A stretch of DNA of 60,000 nucleotides from the NCBI GenBank assembly GCA_030704615.1, contig CM060734.1, positions 49,618,042 to 49,678,041 on the forward strand, in the 5' to 3' direction. The notes under the pieces are model-generated. The model worked only from the letters and a program-made list of their open reading frames with translations, did not search any database and was not told the origin of the DNA. A program made the translations under genes and the position numbers. Origin of the DNA: Takakia lepidozioides. Taxonomy: Eukaryota; Streptophyta; Takakiopsida; Takakiales; Takakiaceae. Positions 33,961 through 46,499 of the stretch are shown one piece after another (within the stretch, counting starts at the first letter, position 1; each line of letters begins with the position of its first letter).

Positions 33961-35496
33961 CAGCCTCTGCTGAGGTTGCGTACTCCGACTATTCCGCTTC
34001 AAGAGGTATGGCGCTCCTTTTGGGCAGCTTGTATTCCGTTCTTTCAGAAGTTCCCATGAGGCCACCGAGATTAGTGTTGGTGATGGTCTTCATGCAAATA
34101 GTGTGGAGCCGTCGCCGAAGCAAGCGTATATTCTGGTGTCACTTGACCCTGAAGGGCACATGGACACCTTACACCTTTATGACATCTAACATGGGAACTG
34201 AACCGACAGTCTCAGAGATGTGATGGCTGATTATCTCCTGGGACGGCTTTGGTCTGATCGATGACCTTATGCACCGTCTGTGAGTTGTAGTTAGAGTTGT
34301 GGAGAGATCTGTGGTCTCTTAGTTAGATACTCGCTTGGTATTTCATCTGATTTCTCCCGGCAGTCCAAAGGATCTATGGCTAAGGCGCGGTGGGGACAGA
34401 GGTGGCCGCTTGTACCTCACCACCTCCTTAGGGATTATCCATGCTGGCTTTCCATAAACTCTCGGAAGGAGATGAGCTGGGGGCTCTTTTCTTGGTATTG
34501 GAATGTTGTTTAGATGTGTGGCGTACAGGTGTATGTGCTTTGCTGGTAGAGAGACAGAGGGATGGAATAGTGTCACGAGTGAGAAGTTAGTGATGAGCGA
34601 GACAAATGTGAGAGTCCTTTGAGGGTTGATACATTCTCCTCGCAAAAGACTGCTCTGCATGTTACGTCCTCCTGAATTTGCATGCCCTATTGAGGAAAGG
34701 AGAATCCTGCCCTCAGCGAAAGAGTTGAAGCATCACAATGTGATAGAAAAAGTCGATGTCATTCCTTACCAAGATATCCACAACAATTATTCATTGCACA
34801 ACGGCAGTGGTATGGCATCCTGTGCTTAGGTATGTGGGTCCGTTGAAGACATTTGACACTTGTCTTCAGGTATATATCAACTAAGGAAGGTACACCAGGA
34901 GAAAAGCACAGATGCCTTGTCTCTCCTTAAGAGGAGCCATTAAATCCCTCTCCTGTTCAGTGGGGTGTAAGTGCAACGGTTTGAGGAACTCTCCAGTGGT
35001 CTATTCTTGGATTTACTAGATAACAATCCCACCTTGCTTCGGAGTCCCTGCTTGCCGATTTTGTTGTAAGGTTGAAATGTGGCAAGAGGTGTCAAGAACC
35101 ACAGGTCACACTCATGAATCACAAAAGAAAGACTAGACAGTAATCTTATGTATGTCTGCAGTGTCTGAAAAGTTTAGAAAGACATTTGTCATCAATGCAG
35201 ACCGGCACACATTCCCCACAAATGAATCCCAATCACTACATCCAGCACTCATATAGCAGACAGCATCTGTCTGCAACTGAATTTCATAGTCTCTACCATG
35301 TGGCAGACCTTAATAAAAACAAAGAAACTAGCTAACATCAGTTTATGCTAATCACTTCAATTCAGACAAGCTAAATTAGGCCACAATTGTGGCTAATACT
35401 TTAAAGAGGGCAAATTCCTCATCAAAGGAATCATCAATGCTAAGAATGTATACAAAATGTTCAAAATCAGTAGTACTGCTCCCACCTGTTCAAAAT
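33961..35496. other. No gene recognised
   Basis: Some plus-strand stretches look mildly coding, for example LHANSVEPSPKQAYILVSLD near 34090-34150 and CMLRPPEFACPIEERRILPS near 34655-34715. Stops interrupt them and I cannot name a family. The last 500 bases are probably 3' flank of the DEG7 gene on the minus strand. Confidence 0.4.
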
Positions 35497-38400
35497 CTAT
35501 GTTGATAGCACATGTACCTTAATTATATTCCGTCGCCATGTCGCAGTGGTGGGGTCAAGGCGGAGCTCCCAAGTGGGCCAGTAGTGCAAATCCTGTTTTA
35601 CAGTAAGAACCCGGGGCTTGCCATTCAAGTGAATTGTCTTCACACGCACAAATGCTCCATGTTCCAACTCCAGGGTAACATTGAGGAAGGCTTGGAGATT
35701 AGGAGTGGGTCTGCCATTGACTTCTACAATCCACTGTAATGCATACAACCCATACCTGTGCACTGGACTTCCATGACACCACCTTGCGACGTAGACACCA
35801 TGACCTTGTGGGGGCAAGAAGCCAAGAGCTCGCACAGCAGAATGCGGGTCCTGCAAGACGCAGCCAGCCCAGTTTACCATGCGTGTTGTGCCCAAACCAT
35901 CACGCTCGTCTATTCCAACCAACACTTCGAACTCCTTTCCTTGGCGGAAGATGGTGATTTGGAGCGCACCAGGTATTTCACCATTATGCCTGGAGTCACA
36001 GGTATTGGCACTAGACCTGGTGCTCTGGCATGCAATCTCTACATCCCGGAAGCACGTAATGGGCTGCCCACTGATGGCCAGCAGCATATCACCCTGCTCC
36101 AGCACCCCTTCTACTCGTGACCCTGCCAGGCAACCCTTGACGCGCAGCACCTGCCTCCGCACTGCATCCTTCTTGGCTAATGCCTGCACCCAGTTGTCAC
36201 TTAGACCAAAGCTCCGGGCCTTGGATAATAATGTGGGGTAGAGTTCAGTTTCCAGAATTTGAACCAGAGGCATTGATCTCTTTACACCATTGATTAGGAG
36301 AGGAGGCCCTCCTGCATGTCCCTTTATAATTGTCTCCAACACCTCGCTGATGGCGTAGATGGGAATTCCTCGCACAAACTGATGATCTTCTGGTGAGTTT
36401 GTCCCATACTTGACCTGAGTGGAGAAGCTTCCCCAAAGTGCCTGAACCTTTCCAAGCTCATCGGCAAGCACCCCTGAGAAAGTGTGGCCAAAGTCTGTAT
36501 CAAGTTCAATGACCTCCATGTTCATTGCCCGATAGCGAGGGCAATCAGCAGCTCCCACATTGAGAGCAGATCCAGGATTGGTAACTACTGACTTGCGTGA
36601 TGTAGCCTGCAAGCTGCGGCTCAATCCTACAAGATAAACTGCATCACCTCTCCGCAATGCTGGCTCAGGAAGCAAGACAGCAGCACGCACAGCAGCAGCG
36701 CCTGCAGCACCCAAGGCTACAGGATCATAGGCCACCAGGGCAAAATTGTGCACCGGATGCAAAAACACAACCTCAGCAGGAATCTCCATAGGGTAAGCAG
36801 CAAAAGAGAGCATGACATCAGAGACAGCTATAGCAACGGTGTTCCTGTCCACAGCTACCAGCCCCAGGTCATGTGAGTGATGCACTATCACGCCTGTGCC
36901 AAAGAAGTGTTGTGCATGGACACCATCAAGCATCGCTGAGGGTGGTATATGGACCTCCATCATGACAAGAGTAGGTTCTATGACGTGCTCAGCCATGGAC
37001 GAGCTGGTAGCTGGAGCACCTCCACGTTCCTCTCCAGCAGTGCCCAGGGTTCCATGTGTGCTTGGCCTCACAAGCTCATCATCATCAGCTGGTAGCACAG
37101 TTGGTGCTGGCAGCAGCACTCGTTGTCGTTTTGATAAGCCACCCCCTTCAACCTCTGCCTTACAATTTGGCAGGCTGCTATCCTCCCCTCGCTCCCCATT
37201 TGCCTCCCCTCCATCTGACAAGGGTCCTACATCCACATCAAGGCCCCCTACGTTTCCAACTGGCAGTGACAAAGGTCCCAAAACCAGCTCCTTCTTGCTA
37301 TACACAGCCATGGGTGACAAACATGGCAGTGCACAGGGGATGGCGGAGCGCACATCCCACAAGCCTGTGGCATCGTTGCGTGTGTAGAGTTGTGGTGATG
37401 CATACCATTCATGTCGGTCGATTGTCACCAACACTGACTTGCTTCGATGCCGATCCACATGGCTCACAAACTCCAAAGGCACACGCGCACCACGTGAAAG
37501 ATTGAAGAACACAGAAAGAAAAGTATCTAGATTAATAATCTCCTCCCCAGCCATCTTTTTTATAATGGCATGTTTTGGCACTCCTGCTCTTGACAGCATG
37601 TACCCTGGCTCAGCAACATACACAAGGCCACAGCTAAAGTGAAAATTTCGTGCTTGCTGATAGGAAAGAGGGTGAATCACACCACCACTAAGTTCCAGAA
37701 AGAGGCTGGGTGTAATAGAGTGGAGGTCTTGCACCTGTAAGGTAACACAGACAGTAGATCCACCCCGTTCTAGCTCCAGATCTACGGATTGCCCAACGTT
37801 GTCATCGAGCAACATCTCTAAATTCAAGAATTGTGTCACAACCTCACCATTGACACGGACGATAATGTCCCCAGGTTCGAGCTGCTTGTGAGCAGGACCT
37901 CCAGGCACTGCAGATTCCACAACCAGCATTCCTGTCTCACTGGAAGGAGAGGCCTCTCTGACCATCTGCTCAGTGTCACGTTTAAGGCCCAAACGCCGTG
38001 TTTCATCAAACCCCTTGTGCACAAGGGTCATCTGGAATGTGCCTCGTGGAATATTTGCTGGTTCCCAACAAGTACCGCAGCAGTCCTTCTTTTCTTGAAG
38101 TAATTTGAGAGCTCTCACCACTCGTTCCAAAGGAAGAAAAAAGGCTGAAGCACTTGCTGACTTACTGCCCGCATTCAAGGCCACTGCGCGGCCATTGCAG
38201 TCAATAACTGGCGACCCGCTTGAACCCCCTTTGGTCCCTGAAGCAGCCTGCATGTAGAATGTGTTGAAGTCATTATAACCGTCTTTTTTATAGTGAGGAG
38301 CGTCGCGATCCAATCTGGCAAGAGTCCCTGCTAATATTGAGACCTTTTCCCCACTGTCATTTCCTACAACACGGATCTCAAGGCCAACAGCTGCAGCCTC

Positions 38401-38799
38401 TGGCGCAAGTGGGATTTCTTCATAATCCATGAACTGAACTGCATCTGGTTCAAACCATAGAAACCCAAAATCATGAACAGGATCACGGTATAGAGGAAAA
38501 ACAGGAATCTCCTCTCGGTTTACAAACATGGCTTCAGCAACAATTGGTCCAGGCTTGACGACATGACGATTGGTGAGGATGATGCCACGCTGCTTGTCAA
38601 CAATGAAGCCGGTCGCATAACTGGCACCTGCAGCCTCCGTGTCAAAAGCGCGGGTGGCGGTAGTACGCAGCACCACAACTGCTGGCACAACTTTGCCTAG
38701 AGCCTTGCGCCAATTTTCTGAACTCACTGCATTCTCAATGATGGGGGGATCTATTTCCATTGTGCCCAGCTTGATCTCATCACTACTTGTGGGCGTCAT
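35497..38799 (-). CDS. DEG7: DEG7-type protease Do-like protein
   Basis: An uninterrupted 1,100-codon frame closely matches plant DEG7, whose Arabidopsis member is about the same length. The first trypsin-like domain (about 35-235) has the full triad: His79 in TNRHVV, Asp110 in RDPVHDFGF and Ser194 in KGGSSGSPV. PDZ domains follow at about 255-355 and 375-460, then a low-complexity linker (about 520-610). A second protease-like domain (about 620-850) has lost its triad: VDRNTV replaces the histidine motif and HPVHNFALV the aspartate motif. Two more PDZ regions (about 860-1080) end in the conserved HLNGKPRVLTVKQDLHYW. DEG7 is ATP-independent and has been linked to photosystem II repair; no transit peptide is obvious here. 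The coding region has no intron. TTTCAG at 38813-38818 could be the acceptor of a 5'UTR intron. Confidence 0.96.
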   Translation of the reverse strand: MTPTSSDEIKLGTMEIDPPIIENAVSSENWRKALGKVVPAVVVLRTTATRAFDTEAAGASYATGFIVDKQRGIILTNRHVVKPGPIVAEAMFVNREEIPVFPLYRDPVHDFGFLWFEPDAVQFMDYEEIPLAPEAAAVGLEIRVVGNDSGEKVSILAGTLARLDRDAPHYKKDGYNDFNTFYMQAASGTKGGSSGSPVIDCNGRAVALNAGSKSASASAFFLPLERVVRALKLLQEKKDCCGTCWEPANIPRGTFQMTLVHKGFDETRRLGLKRDTEQMVREASPSSETGMLVVESAVPGGPAHKQLEPGDIIVRVNGEVVTQFLNLEMLLDDNVGQSVDLELERGGSTVCVTLQVQDLHSITPSLFLELSGGVIHPLSYQQARNFHFSCGLVYVAEPGYMLSRAGVPKHAIIKKMAGEEIINLDTFLSVFFNLSRGARVPLEFVSHVDRHRSKSVLVTIDRHEWYASPQLYTRNDATGLWDVRSAIPCALPCLSPMAVYSKKELVLGPLSLPVGNVGGLDVDVGPLSDGGEANGERGEDSSLPNCKAEVEGGGLSKRQRVLLPAPTVLPADDDELVRPSTHGTLGTAGEERGGAPATSSSMAEHVIEPTLVMMEVHIPPSAMLDGVHAQHFFGTGVIVHHSHDLGLVAVDRNTVAIAVSDVMLSFAAYPMEIPAEVVFLHPVHNFALVAYDPVALGAAGAAAVRAAVLLPEPALRRGDAVYLVGLSRSLQATSRKSVVTNPGSALNVGAADCPRYRAMNMEVIELDTDFGHTFSGVLADELGKVQALWGSFSTQVKYGTNSPEDHQFVRGIPIYAISEVLETIIKGHAGGPPLLINGVKRSMPLVQILETELYPTLLSKARSFGLSDNWVQALAKKDAVRRQVLRVKGCLAGSRVEGVLEQGDMLLAISGQPITCFRDVEIACQSTRSSANTCDSRHNGEIPGALQITIFRQGKEFEVLVGIDERDGLGTTRMVNWAGCVLQDPHSAVRALGFLPPQGHGVYVARWCHGSPVHRYGLYALQWIVEVNGRPTPNLQAFLNVTLELEHGAFVRVKTIHLNGKPRVLTVKQDLHYWPTWELRLDPTTATWRRNIIKVHVLST

Positions 38800-41700
38800 T
38801 TTGGCACACGCGCTGAAAGGTATTTGATGACAATGAAATCGAAGTGGCTTGTTTGTCTACTGTTGCTCCAAAACTCTAGCCTTTGTTTGCCCCTGTTTAC
38901 TGCATTTGCCAAGATGAGCTCCATCAATCCCCAGGCCTGTCAATTGAACCTTGCCAACTGAAGAAGAGAGAAGAAAACCCACAACAAATTATAGCAAAGA
39001 CACTTCATCTAAGCATCTGGCCATGGTAGACATTCAATATCCAGTGAGGAAACAACTTTCTAGAGACACTTACATCAGCTGACCACGACAGCCATTCAAA
39101 TTAAATATACACACCTTCGTGACTTACAGGCTCCATAAATTTTGCAAGGAGGCTTACCCTCACCTCAGTGCTCAAACAATTCAGAGTGCCCCTGATCAGT
39201 TGGGATTTGACTCCTTTACCAGGCCACAATCATCACATCCTAGGGAACCATTGAAACCTGCCAGTACTAGAAAAGTATCCTGGGTCTTTCACTAAACATA
39301 TCTCAAAGACACACCTAACATTGGCAGCTTTCAGTGGTAAGGCTACTTGGGATTGATTTCTGGACAGCTTAACATACACCACAGGTAAGTTCAGCCATCA
39401 AAGACCACCTCTGAAAAAGAAAGAAATGAGGGTGAAAGAAAATGAAAATAACATAAACTTTATATAGTCTACAGGGACCCAATGGGATAAAGGAGAACAA
39501 GAAAAGGACTTTTAAAAACAACCGCACATGAGCAAGAGGATAGAAACCACAGGAGGCCCAAAGGACCCAAGGAACATGGAACAGAACAGAACTTTACCAT
39601 AGAACTACTTCCACACAGTGACAAAAGACAACCATAGAACCAACGAACTATAAGAGGCCCCATTCTTGTCTCAGGCTTTTAAAATGTTTTTGGACATCCA
39701 TTCTTCTGGGTTTTCAGTGTAACCGGCTTCTTCTTGGGATGTATCTGACTAGATCAACCAGCCCCACCCATTGTGTTTCTATTTGTCTAATTGCTGACCC
39801 TGCATCTCGAAAGGTTGTAGTCGAGGAAGAGAAAAAGTCTACTGCACCAATGTATAGATCCCAGCGGGCCATAGAACAATCAATAGAAATCCAAAGAACA
39901 AATAAAACCTACCAATCCACAAACACACAAATTGCAATAGAGAAGGGAAAAGAAACAAACTTCATAATGTCAACTCAAAGCACAAAGAGCTTAGGGGAGA
40001 ACCAACACCTAACAAACAAACAATGAGCCAAAAAAACCCAAAGAGACACTGCCAAAGAGAGAATATTTTGACAGCATTTCAATAGGTAGTTGACACAGAT
40101 CATGTGCCAGCATTTCGCAATCCTGAAACTCATATCGACTGATGGGTCTCTGGGTGGAGAACTTTTCAAGACCACGTTATCCAGCCAACAACACCTGCAA
40201 GTTTGGGTTGTCTTGGCTGATCCCCAAATCATCTCAGAAAAGTGGAGCGAAATGCAAGGAATTTCAAACATAAAGTCCAGAATCTCATTTCAAGCATTCT
40301 AAACCCTAACCCTAACTTCTAGGGAGTTTATTAACTTGTAAGCTCCACATAGGGCAAAGGAAGGTAACCCTAATGCGCTGATCCTCTTTTGAACCTGCAT
40401 CATGCTTGAAAATCCCTCTGCGCATAATTTGGAGGGGTGCAATGCTCCCCTCCTCTTTGCCAGATTCGACATCATGCAATCCAATCAGCTCCTACTTCTA
40501 TAGGGGTGCCAATTCACATCAGAGATAAATATGTCAAAATTTGAGAATGTGTGAAGGTGTAGAGCTAACAACTAGGCCTAGATGCTTTTCTAAGAGCTTC
40601 CAACAATCCATGTGACCTTCCACCTTCCATGTACTCAATTTTGGGGCATGTGCATCAATCAGTAGGCCTGCTAATTTCATTCCAGGGCAGCAATCACCTC
40701 CTTTCGAATGGGGACTCAAAAGGAAAAAAGAGGACACCCAAGAAGCAGGTGAGAATTGTGCGGTAAACCCAACATAAAGCAAAAAAATCATGACAACAGG
40801 ATAGCGAGGAGTAAATCAAACCAGTGTGACGGCAGCACAAGCCACAGGATCAGAAATCAAAGGAGGGAGCGCTCCACAGACAAAAACCCAGCAGCCTATC
40901 TGCACCCAGACTTCCGCCCTCCTCCTTTGCTCTCCTTGTCTTGCGTGTACTTCTCAGCCGATCCATCTATGCATGCCACTTTCTGCATTGTGAAGAGGAA
41001 AGGGAAAAGGGGCACAAGCCAGGATCTCACCGCTCGAGATCCCCCGGAATGATCGCCGCCACATCCTCAACCCTAAGTCCCGAGCCTTCCACTTGAATAT
41101 TTCAGTTTCCCAGTCTTAAGCGAATGGTAGTGTCCTGTCTCTGCATCAATGATCCCACCTAGGCTTCGTTAAAAACTAGAGCTAAGAAGCAGCCAAACTT
41201 GCACTTTTTTCGATTTCTTTGTGGCTGAGGCAACGAGTTCTAAACACTAGTCTTCTACATCACTACACATTACCAACCCCCGCCATAAGTTAACCAGACG
41301 ATGAATTGGAGTGAGGGATAGAGAGACAGAGAGCGAGAGAGGGACCCTAGAGGCCAGTTCTGGGTTTTCAGCCCAACAGAGTACACACTATACTCAAAGT
41401 GGACTTGTCATGGCATCGCCACAACCAACAGCTATGCAAATCGTATTCCTCGTATGTAGAGACTAATATGGACTATGCCAACTCTGGCGATACAGGGATA
41501 AAATTGCTATAACATCTCCAGCGTCGGTGACAATCTCACAATGGAACTACGACAGCTTTCTCACAGCCATCGAGATCACTAGAGGGACAGAAGAAATCGA
41601 ACTTCGTCTCCACTACTCCGCCAAGACCTCTTCTACAGTAATGATATCTCTCAACAATCAACAGTCAACAATCACGTACCTCTTCGAACCAGAGCTCCAT

Positions 41701-43079
41701 GTCTGCGATCACTTGAGATCCTCAGTCGCTCACTCCTCAATATCACGTTCGCGTTCACCACTGAGATACCATTGGCCTGGCAGGCGGCGGGAGGGGGCGG
41801 TCGGGCGGCCCCGACCCCACGATAGCTTGGGTCACCACGTGCTTTGCATGTGCGCATGTTTCCGGCAATTGGAACCGAAGACATCCAAATATAGCGATAA
41901 CGTTCATCCACATCCGTCAATTGTCCTCGATAGGCAAGAAATCACACATCCTGCGCCCACCAACTCTCATCTACAGCCAAACTATTTCATCCATAACAGG
42001 AAATAGATTTTCCAAGATTCCCCATCTTGATCGATGAATGAAGCCTCATCCGTCGGTCGTCCGTAACCCGCTAAAATAGTCCGGGAGAATCTCTCAGCCC
42101 TGATCTCTAGGGGAATCTCGTCATAAAAGTTTCAATTTTGATCTAATTTGCTAGAATATAAATCATGGTACAGGTGGCAGTCTATAGACCGTCTAATGTG
42201 GACTAAGGAATTACATAATTATAGAATATAGGCGCATATTTCTAGGGTTCAGTTAGGAGGTGAACCGAAATCATGGGACCAGCGAGCCGGGTCCACCCCT
42301 TGCTTGGCCCGGTAGCTTCTGGGGCCTACCAAGGGACCCGGCGCCCTGTGCCGTTCCGTAGCCGCCCTGTCCACAGTTTCCTAACCAGGGTTAGGGGACG
42401 ACCTGGCCCTTCATCCAATCTTGTATAGAAGAGGCATACGGCGGAGTGCAAGGAAATTGCACGGAGTATTAGGTGAAGTCCTGCAACGAGGGCTTTACGC
42501 CATTCAAGATTCAAGATCGAGGGCGGTAACCCGTGGGTGTGGGAATCTCGAATCGCGGAAAGCCCGAGTGCATACAAGGGCCAGAATTACTGGTCTTTTT
42601 ATGCGTAATCTGAGATTACGAGCCCAAGCCCATGGGCTCAATGGCGTAACAGGATAAACGGGAATTTACTTCAGCATAGATTTGTCAATCATCCTAAGAC
42701 TCATGTACAAAAAGTATATAGACATCACGATGTTGAAGACCATGTTGACAACACCCAATTCCACTGAGGGCCGGAGACTAGTTTTAGTATGGAGCAGGAA
42801 TAGGGTGTCATTGTGCCACGCCGTCATCGTCATTTTTTAGTTGCCCCAACCAAAAAAAAGAAAATTCATGAAAATTATTGCTTTCATATGTATTCTTATG
42901 TTACATGCTTTCTTTCTTTTGTTTTTTCACATATTCAAATTAAAATATTGCAGCATTTCTAAAATTAATTATGATAAAACCACCATACATAAACCTTGAA
43001 TGGTTTGAATGTACTTTTCTTAAGACATGTTGTATTATTTTACTTATTTATTTTTGGTAAACAGGGGAATTGCAGCCCT
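38800..43079. other. Long intergenic region; likely DEG7 promoter side
   Basis: No protein is recognised on either strand. Possible 5' leader or leader introns of DEG7 lie just above 38800 on the minus strand. The composition is mixed, with a GC-rich patch at 41770-41830 and another at 42270-42650. Frames of 80-160 codons occur (for example 41527-42006, plus) but have no family motifs and odd composition, so I do not call them genes. Confidence 0.5.
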
Positions 43080-43756
43080 GATTAACTTTAGAATAAAATA
43101 TCGATGGGAGGCGGAGGAGGAGCTCCGCGTTTCGCGGTGTGTGAGCAGGCTGCCAACATCTTTCTCTCAAGCTTCCTCGTCCCAGGCCTCGCTACCATCC
43201 CTTGCAATCATTTCGTGCATCATCGCCTCGTCCTTCACCGCTTCCCTGGTACTTTAAGAATCATTTTGAACCATCATAATCCCGCAACCCTCCACAAACC
43301 ATCCCCCAAAACCTTCAGCTTTCGCCTCGGCAACCGATGGACAGCTCTCCTTCATCCCAAGCTCATGTGCCAATGGAAGGTAACTTTCCCCTCTTAATGA
43401 TGAGCCGCCATGCAACTGCGCCTTTCTTTATCCTCCATGTTTAGCCCCCCGCCATCCAATCAAGTCCCCCCCCCCTCTTTCATCTAACTTATGAATGTCG
43501 TCAAGCCTTGGCTTCATCCACCAGGCTGCTGCCACCTTCACTAATTACCTACTCATTTGGTCCCCTCACAGCGCTCGTGAAGCCCCGCTTCCTCCATCTA
43601 TCAGTGTCCACCTTCGAGTCTTCCCCGGCTTTTTGCATCTAACTTGTTTCCCGTCCCTCTCCCATTTCCTCTAATCCAGATTGCTCCCACCTTCCCACGA
43701 TCACCTTCTTTGCTCCAGCTTCACCTGTCATTACTCTCTCCCTTGCTTCTCCATCC
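43080..43756 (+). mobile_element. Probable 5' untranslated region of the LINE at 43757
   Basis: The stretch turns C-rich from about 43100 and runs without a break into the LINE ORF1. It contains no recognised domain. The left boundary is uncertain. Confidence 0.4.
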
Positions 43757-44980
43757 ATGGGTCCTCAGCTCAACAGAGTCCTCAAGTCAGCTCCTTCAAG
43801 GTCAGGACCTTCTAGACTAGGAGGAATCCATCGCATACAGCCATCAACGGGCACAGGCTTCTATATGGCACACCGTGCTCAGTCCAGGGGTTTAATCTAC
43901 CCAGTCCCCTCAAGCTCCAATCTCCCACCCGCTCCTCCATCGGCCCTCGGTTCCACAATTCAACCAATTCCAGCTTCGGAGATTGGCAACATAACTAGCC
44001 CCAACAGTTCCTCGGGCGCTGGCCCAATGGAGGGATCGCTTGCAAAAGTAGCTGCAATACAGAGGGCGCTTAGCAGGGAGCATGATCACCCTCTTGTTGA
44101 CGTCGAACTCACCTACGTTGACTCGAACGCAGAAGATATCAAAAGAAAAAGGGTGTTGCTGCACTTCCCTGGCAAGAAGGTTGACAGGAATCACGCGCGG
44201 GATTGGGCAATAAAGCATCTAGGGGGTACTAGCGATCTGAACCATTACTTCTGTCAAGCACAAGGAAGGGGTTTTTTCTCCATCTTATTGGATTCTCCAA
44301 AGGCGGCGGATAAAGCGCTCTCTTTTAATCCCCATCTGCATGGATTCAACATCAATATCTTCCCATGGTCCAAGGATATGGGCAACAAAAATGGAAACAT
44401 ATGGAATCCAAGGATCCTGACGCTTCCCTACATCCCTGATCACTATCTCTTTAGTCTCCCGGAGATTGGCAACTACTTTGGGACGTTTCTAGGATGTCTG
44501 GCCGTGTTTGATCCCAGCATGTGTACCCGATCCTTGAGAGAACAACAACCATGGAGGGGCGCCACAATTGCATCAAGGCCTCGTGAAAACGGATTTCCAA
44601 AAATTATTGTAATGATGCCTATTGACACAATTCTGCTAGAATTTATCAGGCTGCCCATTGACAAAATGGGAAATTACTTCTCTGTTGAATTGTCTGAGGA
44701 TACCTCCTCCATAGCTTGTTGCTACTGCTGGGTTTCAGGGCACCTAAAAGCAGATTGTCCCAAAGCAAAAAGGAAAAGAGAGAATACTATTCGGCTGGGT
44801 GCTGAGCAATCTCATTCTACTCGGAGTCTTCCTCTCATGTCTAACTCGGTCCCTGGCGGACGGCAGTCATTAGCTATTTCCTCAGATAAGATCTACAATG
44901 CCCCACCTATGGCAACAGACTGCCAGGAAGGAGCTACGGATGCCCAACAAATATCTACCTCCCCTCCCGCCAGAAAATGA
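43757..44980 (+). CDS. LINE ORF1, zinc-knuckle RNA-binding protein
   Basis: An open frame of 407 codons encodes a nucleic-acid-binding protein of the type found as ORF1 of plant L1-like LINEs. A proline/serine-rich N-terminus (to about 95) is followed by a globular region (about 110-320) resembling the DUF4283-type domain, with GRGFFSILLDSPKAADKALS and FNINIFPWSKD. A CCHC knuckle, CCYCWVSGHLKADC (about 326-339), follows, spaced CX2CX4HX4C. A basic run KAKRKREN comes next. Such proteins coat the LINE RNA. The frame is intact, but the element is broken downstream, so this copy cannot move alone. ORF2 lies 1.5 kb further on the same strand. Confidence 0.75.
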   Translation: MGPQLNRVLKSAPSRSGPSRLGGIHRIQPSTGTGFYMAHRAQSRGLIYPVPSSSNLPPAPPSALGSTIQPIPASEIGNITSPNSSSGAGPMEGSLAKVAAIQRALSREHDHPLVDVELTYVDSNAEDIKRKRVLLHFPGKKVDRNHARDWAIKHLGGTSDLNHYFCQAQGRGFFSILLDSPKAADKALSFNPHLHGFNINIFPWSKDMGNKNGNIWNPRILTLPYIPDHYLFSLPEIGNYFGTFLGCLAVFDPSMCTRSLREQQPWRGATIASRPRENGFPKIIVMMPIDTILLEFIRLPIDKMGNYFSVELSEDTSSIACCYCWVSGHLKADCPKAKRKRENTIRLGAEQSHSTRSLPLMSNSVPGGRQSLAISSDKIYNAPPMATDCQEGATDAQQISTSPPARK

Positions 44981-46499
44981 AGGATTTGTTGGACTCTATG
45001 CTGCTTGAAGCCTCTTCGAAATGTGCTATCAGGGAAAACAAGTTCAAGGGGATCATCGAATGGGAAATTGAGGCCGCCACAAAGAAGGGAACACTTGACG
45101 CCTCCACCTCCAGGATTCTAAAGAGGCAGCCAATCGTCCAGCACACCAGGCCCCTCCCATGGCCCTCCGCCATTGCTCACAACCCTGTTATTGCAAAAAT
45201 CTGCGCGAAACTAAAATCCTTCCCTTCCCTGGCCCTTAGGGGATGCTCACCCCAGGGTTCGACCCATCGCTGGATCCGGTGGCCACATGCCTCACTCCAC
45301 TGATCTTCAGAAGGAAGCCAAGCCCGGCTTTCTTGGTTACGGCACCAAACCGCATGCATATGGACTCAATTTGGATCACAACAATGGACGTGCAGAATTT
45401 CATAGCAAAATGCCCCATGGACAGCAGTCCAATCCCAGCAATGTGCAACAAAATCAGGGACTATTTCCTCTCCTCTTATCCACTTTTCACCTTGGCCTCA
45501 CCCTCGGTGATTACATGGGGCACCTACGTGAAGGCATTTCCTGGGTTAAGTCATGATCTCACTCCAAACACCCACATCCTCGCGGTAATGGAAGAAGAAC
45601 ACCTTCGAGGCAATGGCGGCACTACGCCCGGGGTCTGGGCAAAACCCACTCATTTCGACGAACCCTGCGCGACTACTAAAACACTGGCAAGAGCATGAGA
45701 CATTATCCACAATGCTTTCACGATTCTGTATGCAATCTTGGAGACCGAAAGAGATGCAGAAAATGAAGCAATTGAAAGCAGGCGCCTCTCGGAGACAATC
45801 AATCCCACCTACGACCCCTTCGGCTCCACTTCTGCTTCCAGCTCTTCGGAGCTACAGCTATCTTAGATTTGCACTCAATGGGCTCCACTCTCTTCCCAGC
45901 ATTCCTTGCATGCGGACCCCCTTCCACAAGCTTGGCAGACTCAGCTGCCGTCCCCAACTCCAGCACCGCTATCTTTCACATCTCTCCCTGTGAGTCCACA
46001 CCCCCACTCCCAGCCGATTCCATTGCTTGTTTTCTCTTCTATCTCTAACAATAAGCGCAGATGCAGAATCTTTGTCTGTCATCCTTCAAAAACCCTCTAC
46101 GGTCCCGTAAACTTCTCCCAACCATTCTCCCTCACCCCCATCAGCAGCTCTATCACCATGAAGAAACAGAAGCTCTTCCCTGTCAAACCTCCACCCCTTT
46201 CATTCATTACCAGCTCTTGGACCTCCTTCCCAACATAGCCATCTCGGACTTCTCCTTATTTTCTTCCATGCAATCTTGTGTTAGATTTGCTCCTCTGGAC
46301 TGCCTAGGAGCTCCTATCCCTGGAATGGCATTCACACCGATTATGCTAGTTCAACTCTACTCACCATGCCACCACACTCCCATTAATTGCCATTGGTCTT
46401 CCTCCCTCCTCCCATCGGACAAAAGAACCAGATTTCGCTACTTCACCAACAAGCCATCAATTGAGAATCATATATTTCCCAGCCTATCAACCTCTCCTG
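44981..46499 (+). mobile_element. LINE region between ORF1 and ORF2
   Basis: Several overlapping frames (for example 44977-45303 and 45243-45698) suggest a decayed C-terminal extension of ORF1 or an inter-ORF region. The composition stays C-rich like the flanking ORFs. No domain is recognised. Confidence 0.5.

Noticed and set aside
33681-34223. 180-codon plus-strand frame
   Set aside because: Its lower half overlaps LINE-derived coding sequence on the minus strand, and the plus-strand translation has no known family motifs.
36896-37505. Two plus-strand frames of about 150 codons
   Set aside because: They lie entirely opposite the DEG7 coding region and are shadows of its codon bias.
41527-42006. 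159-codon plus-strand frame upstream of DEG7
   Set aside because: No recognisable motif, uneven composition and no partner exons; it lies in an otherwise non-coding region.
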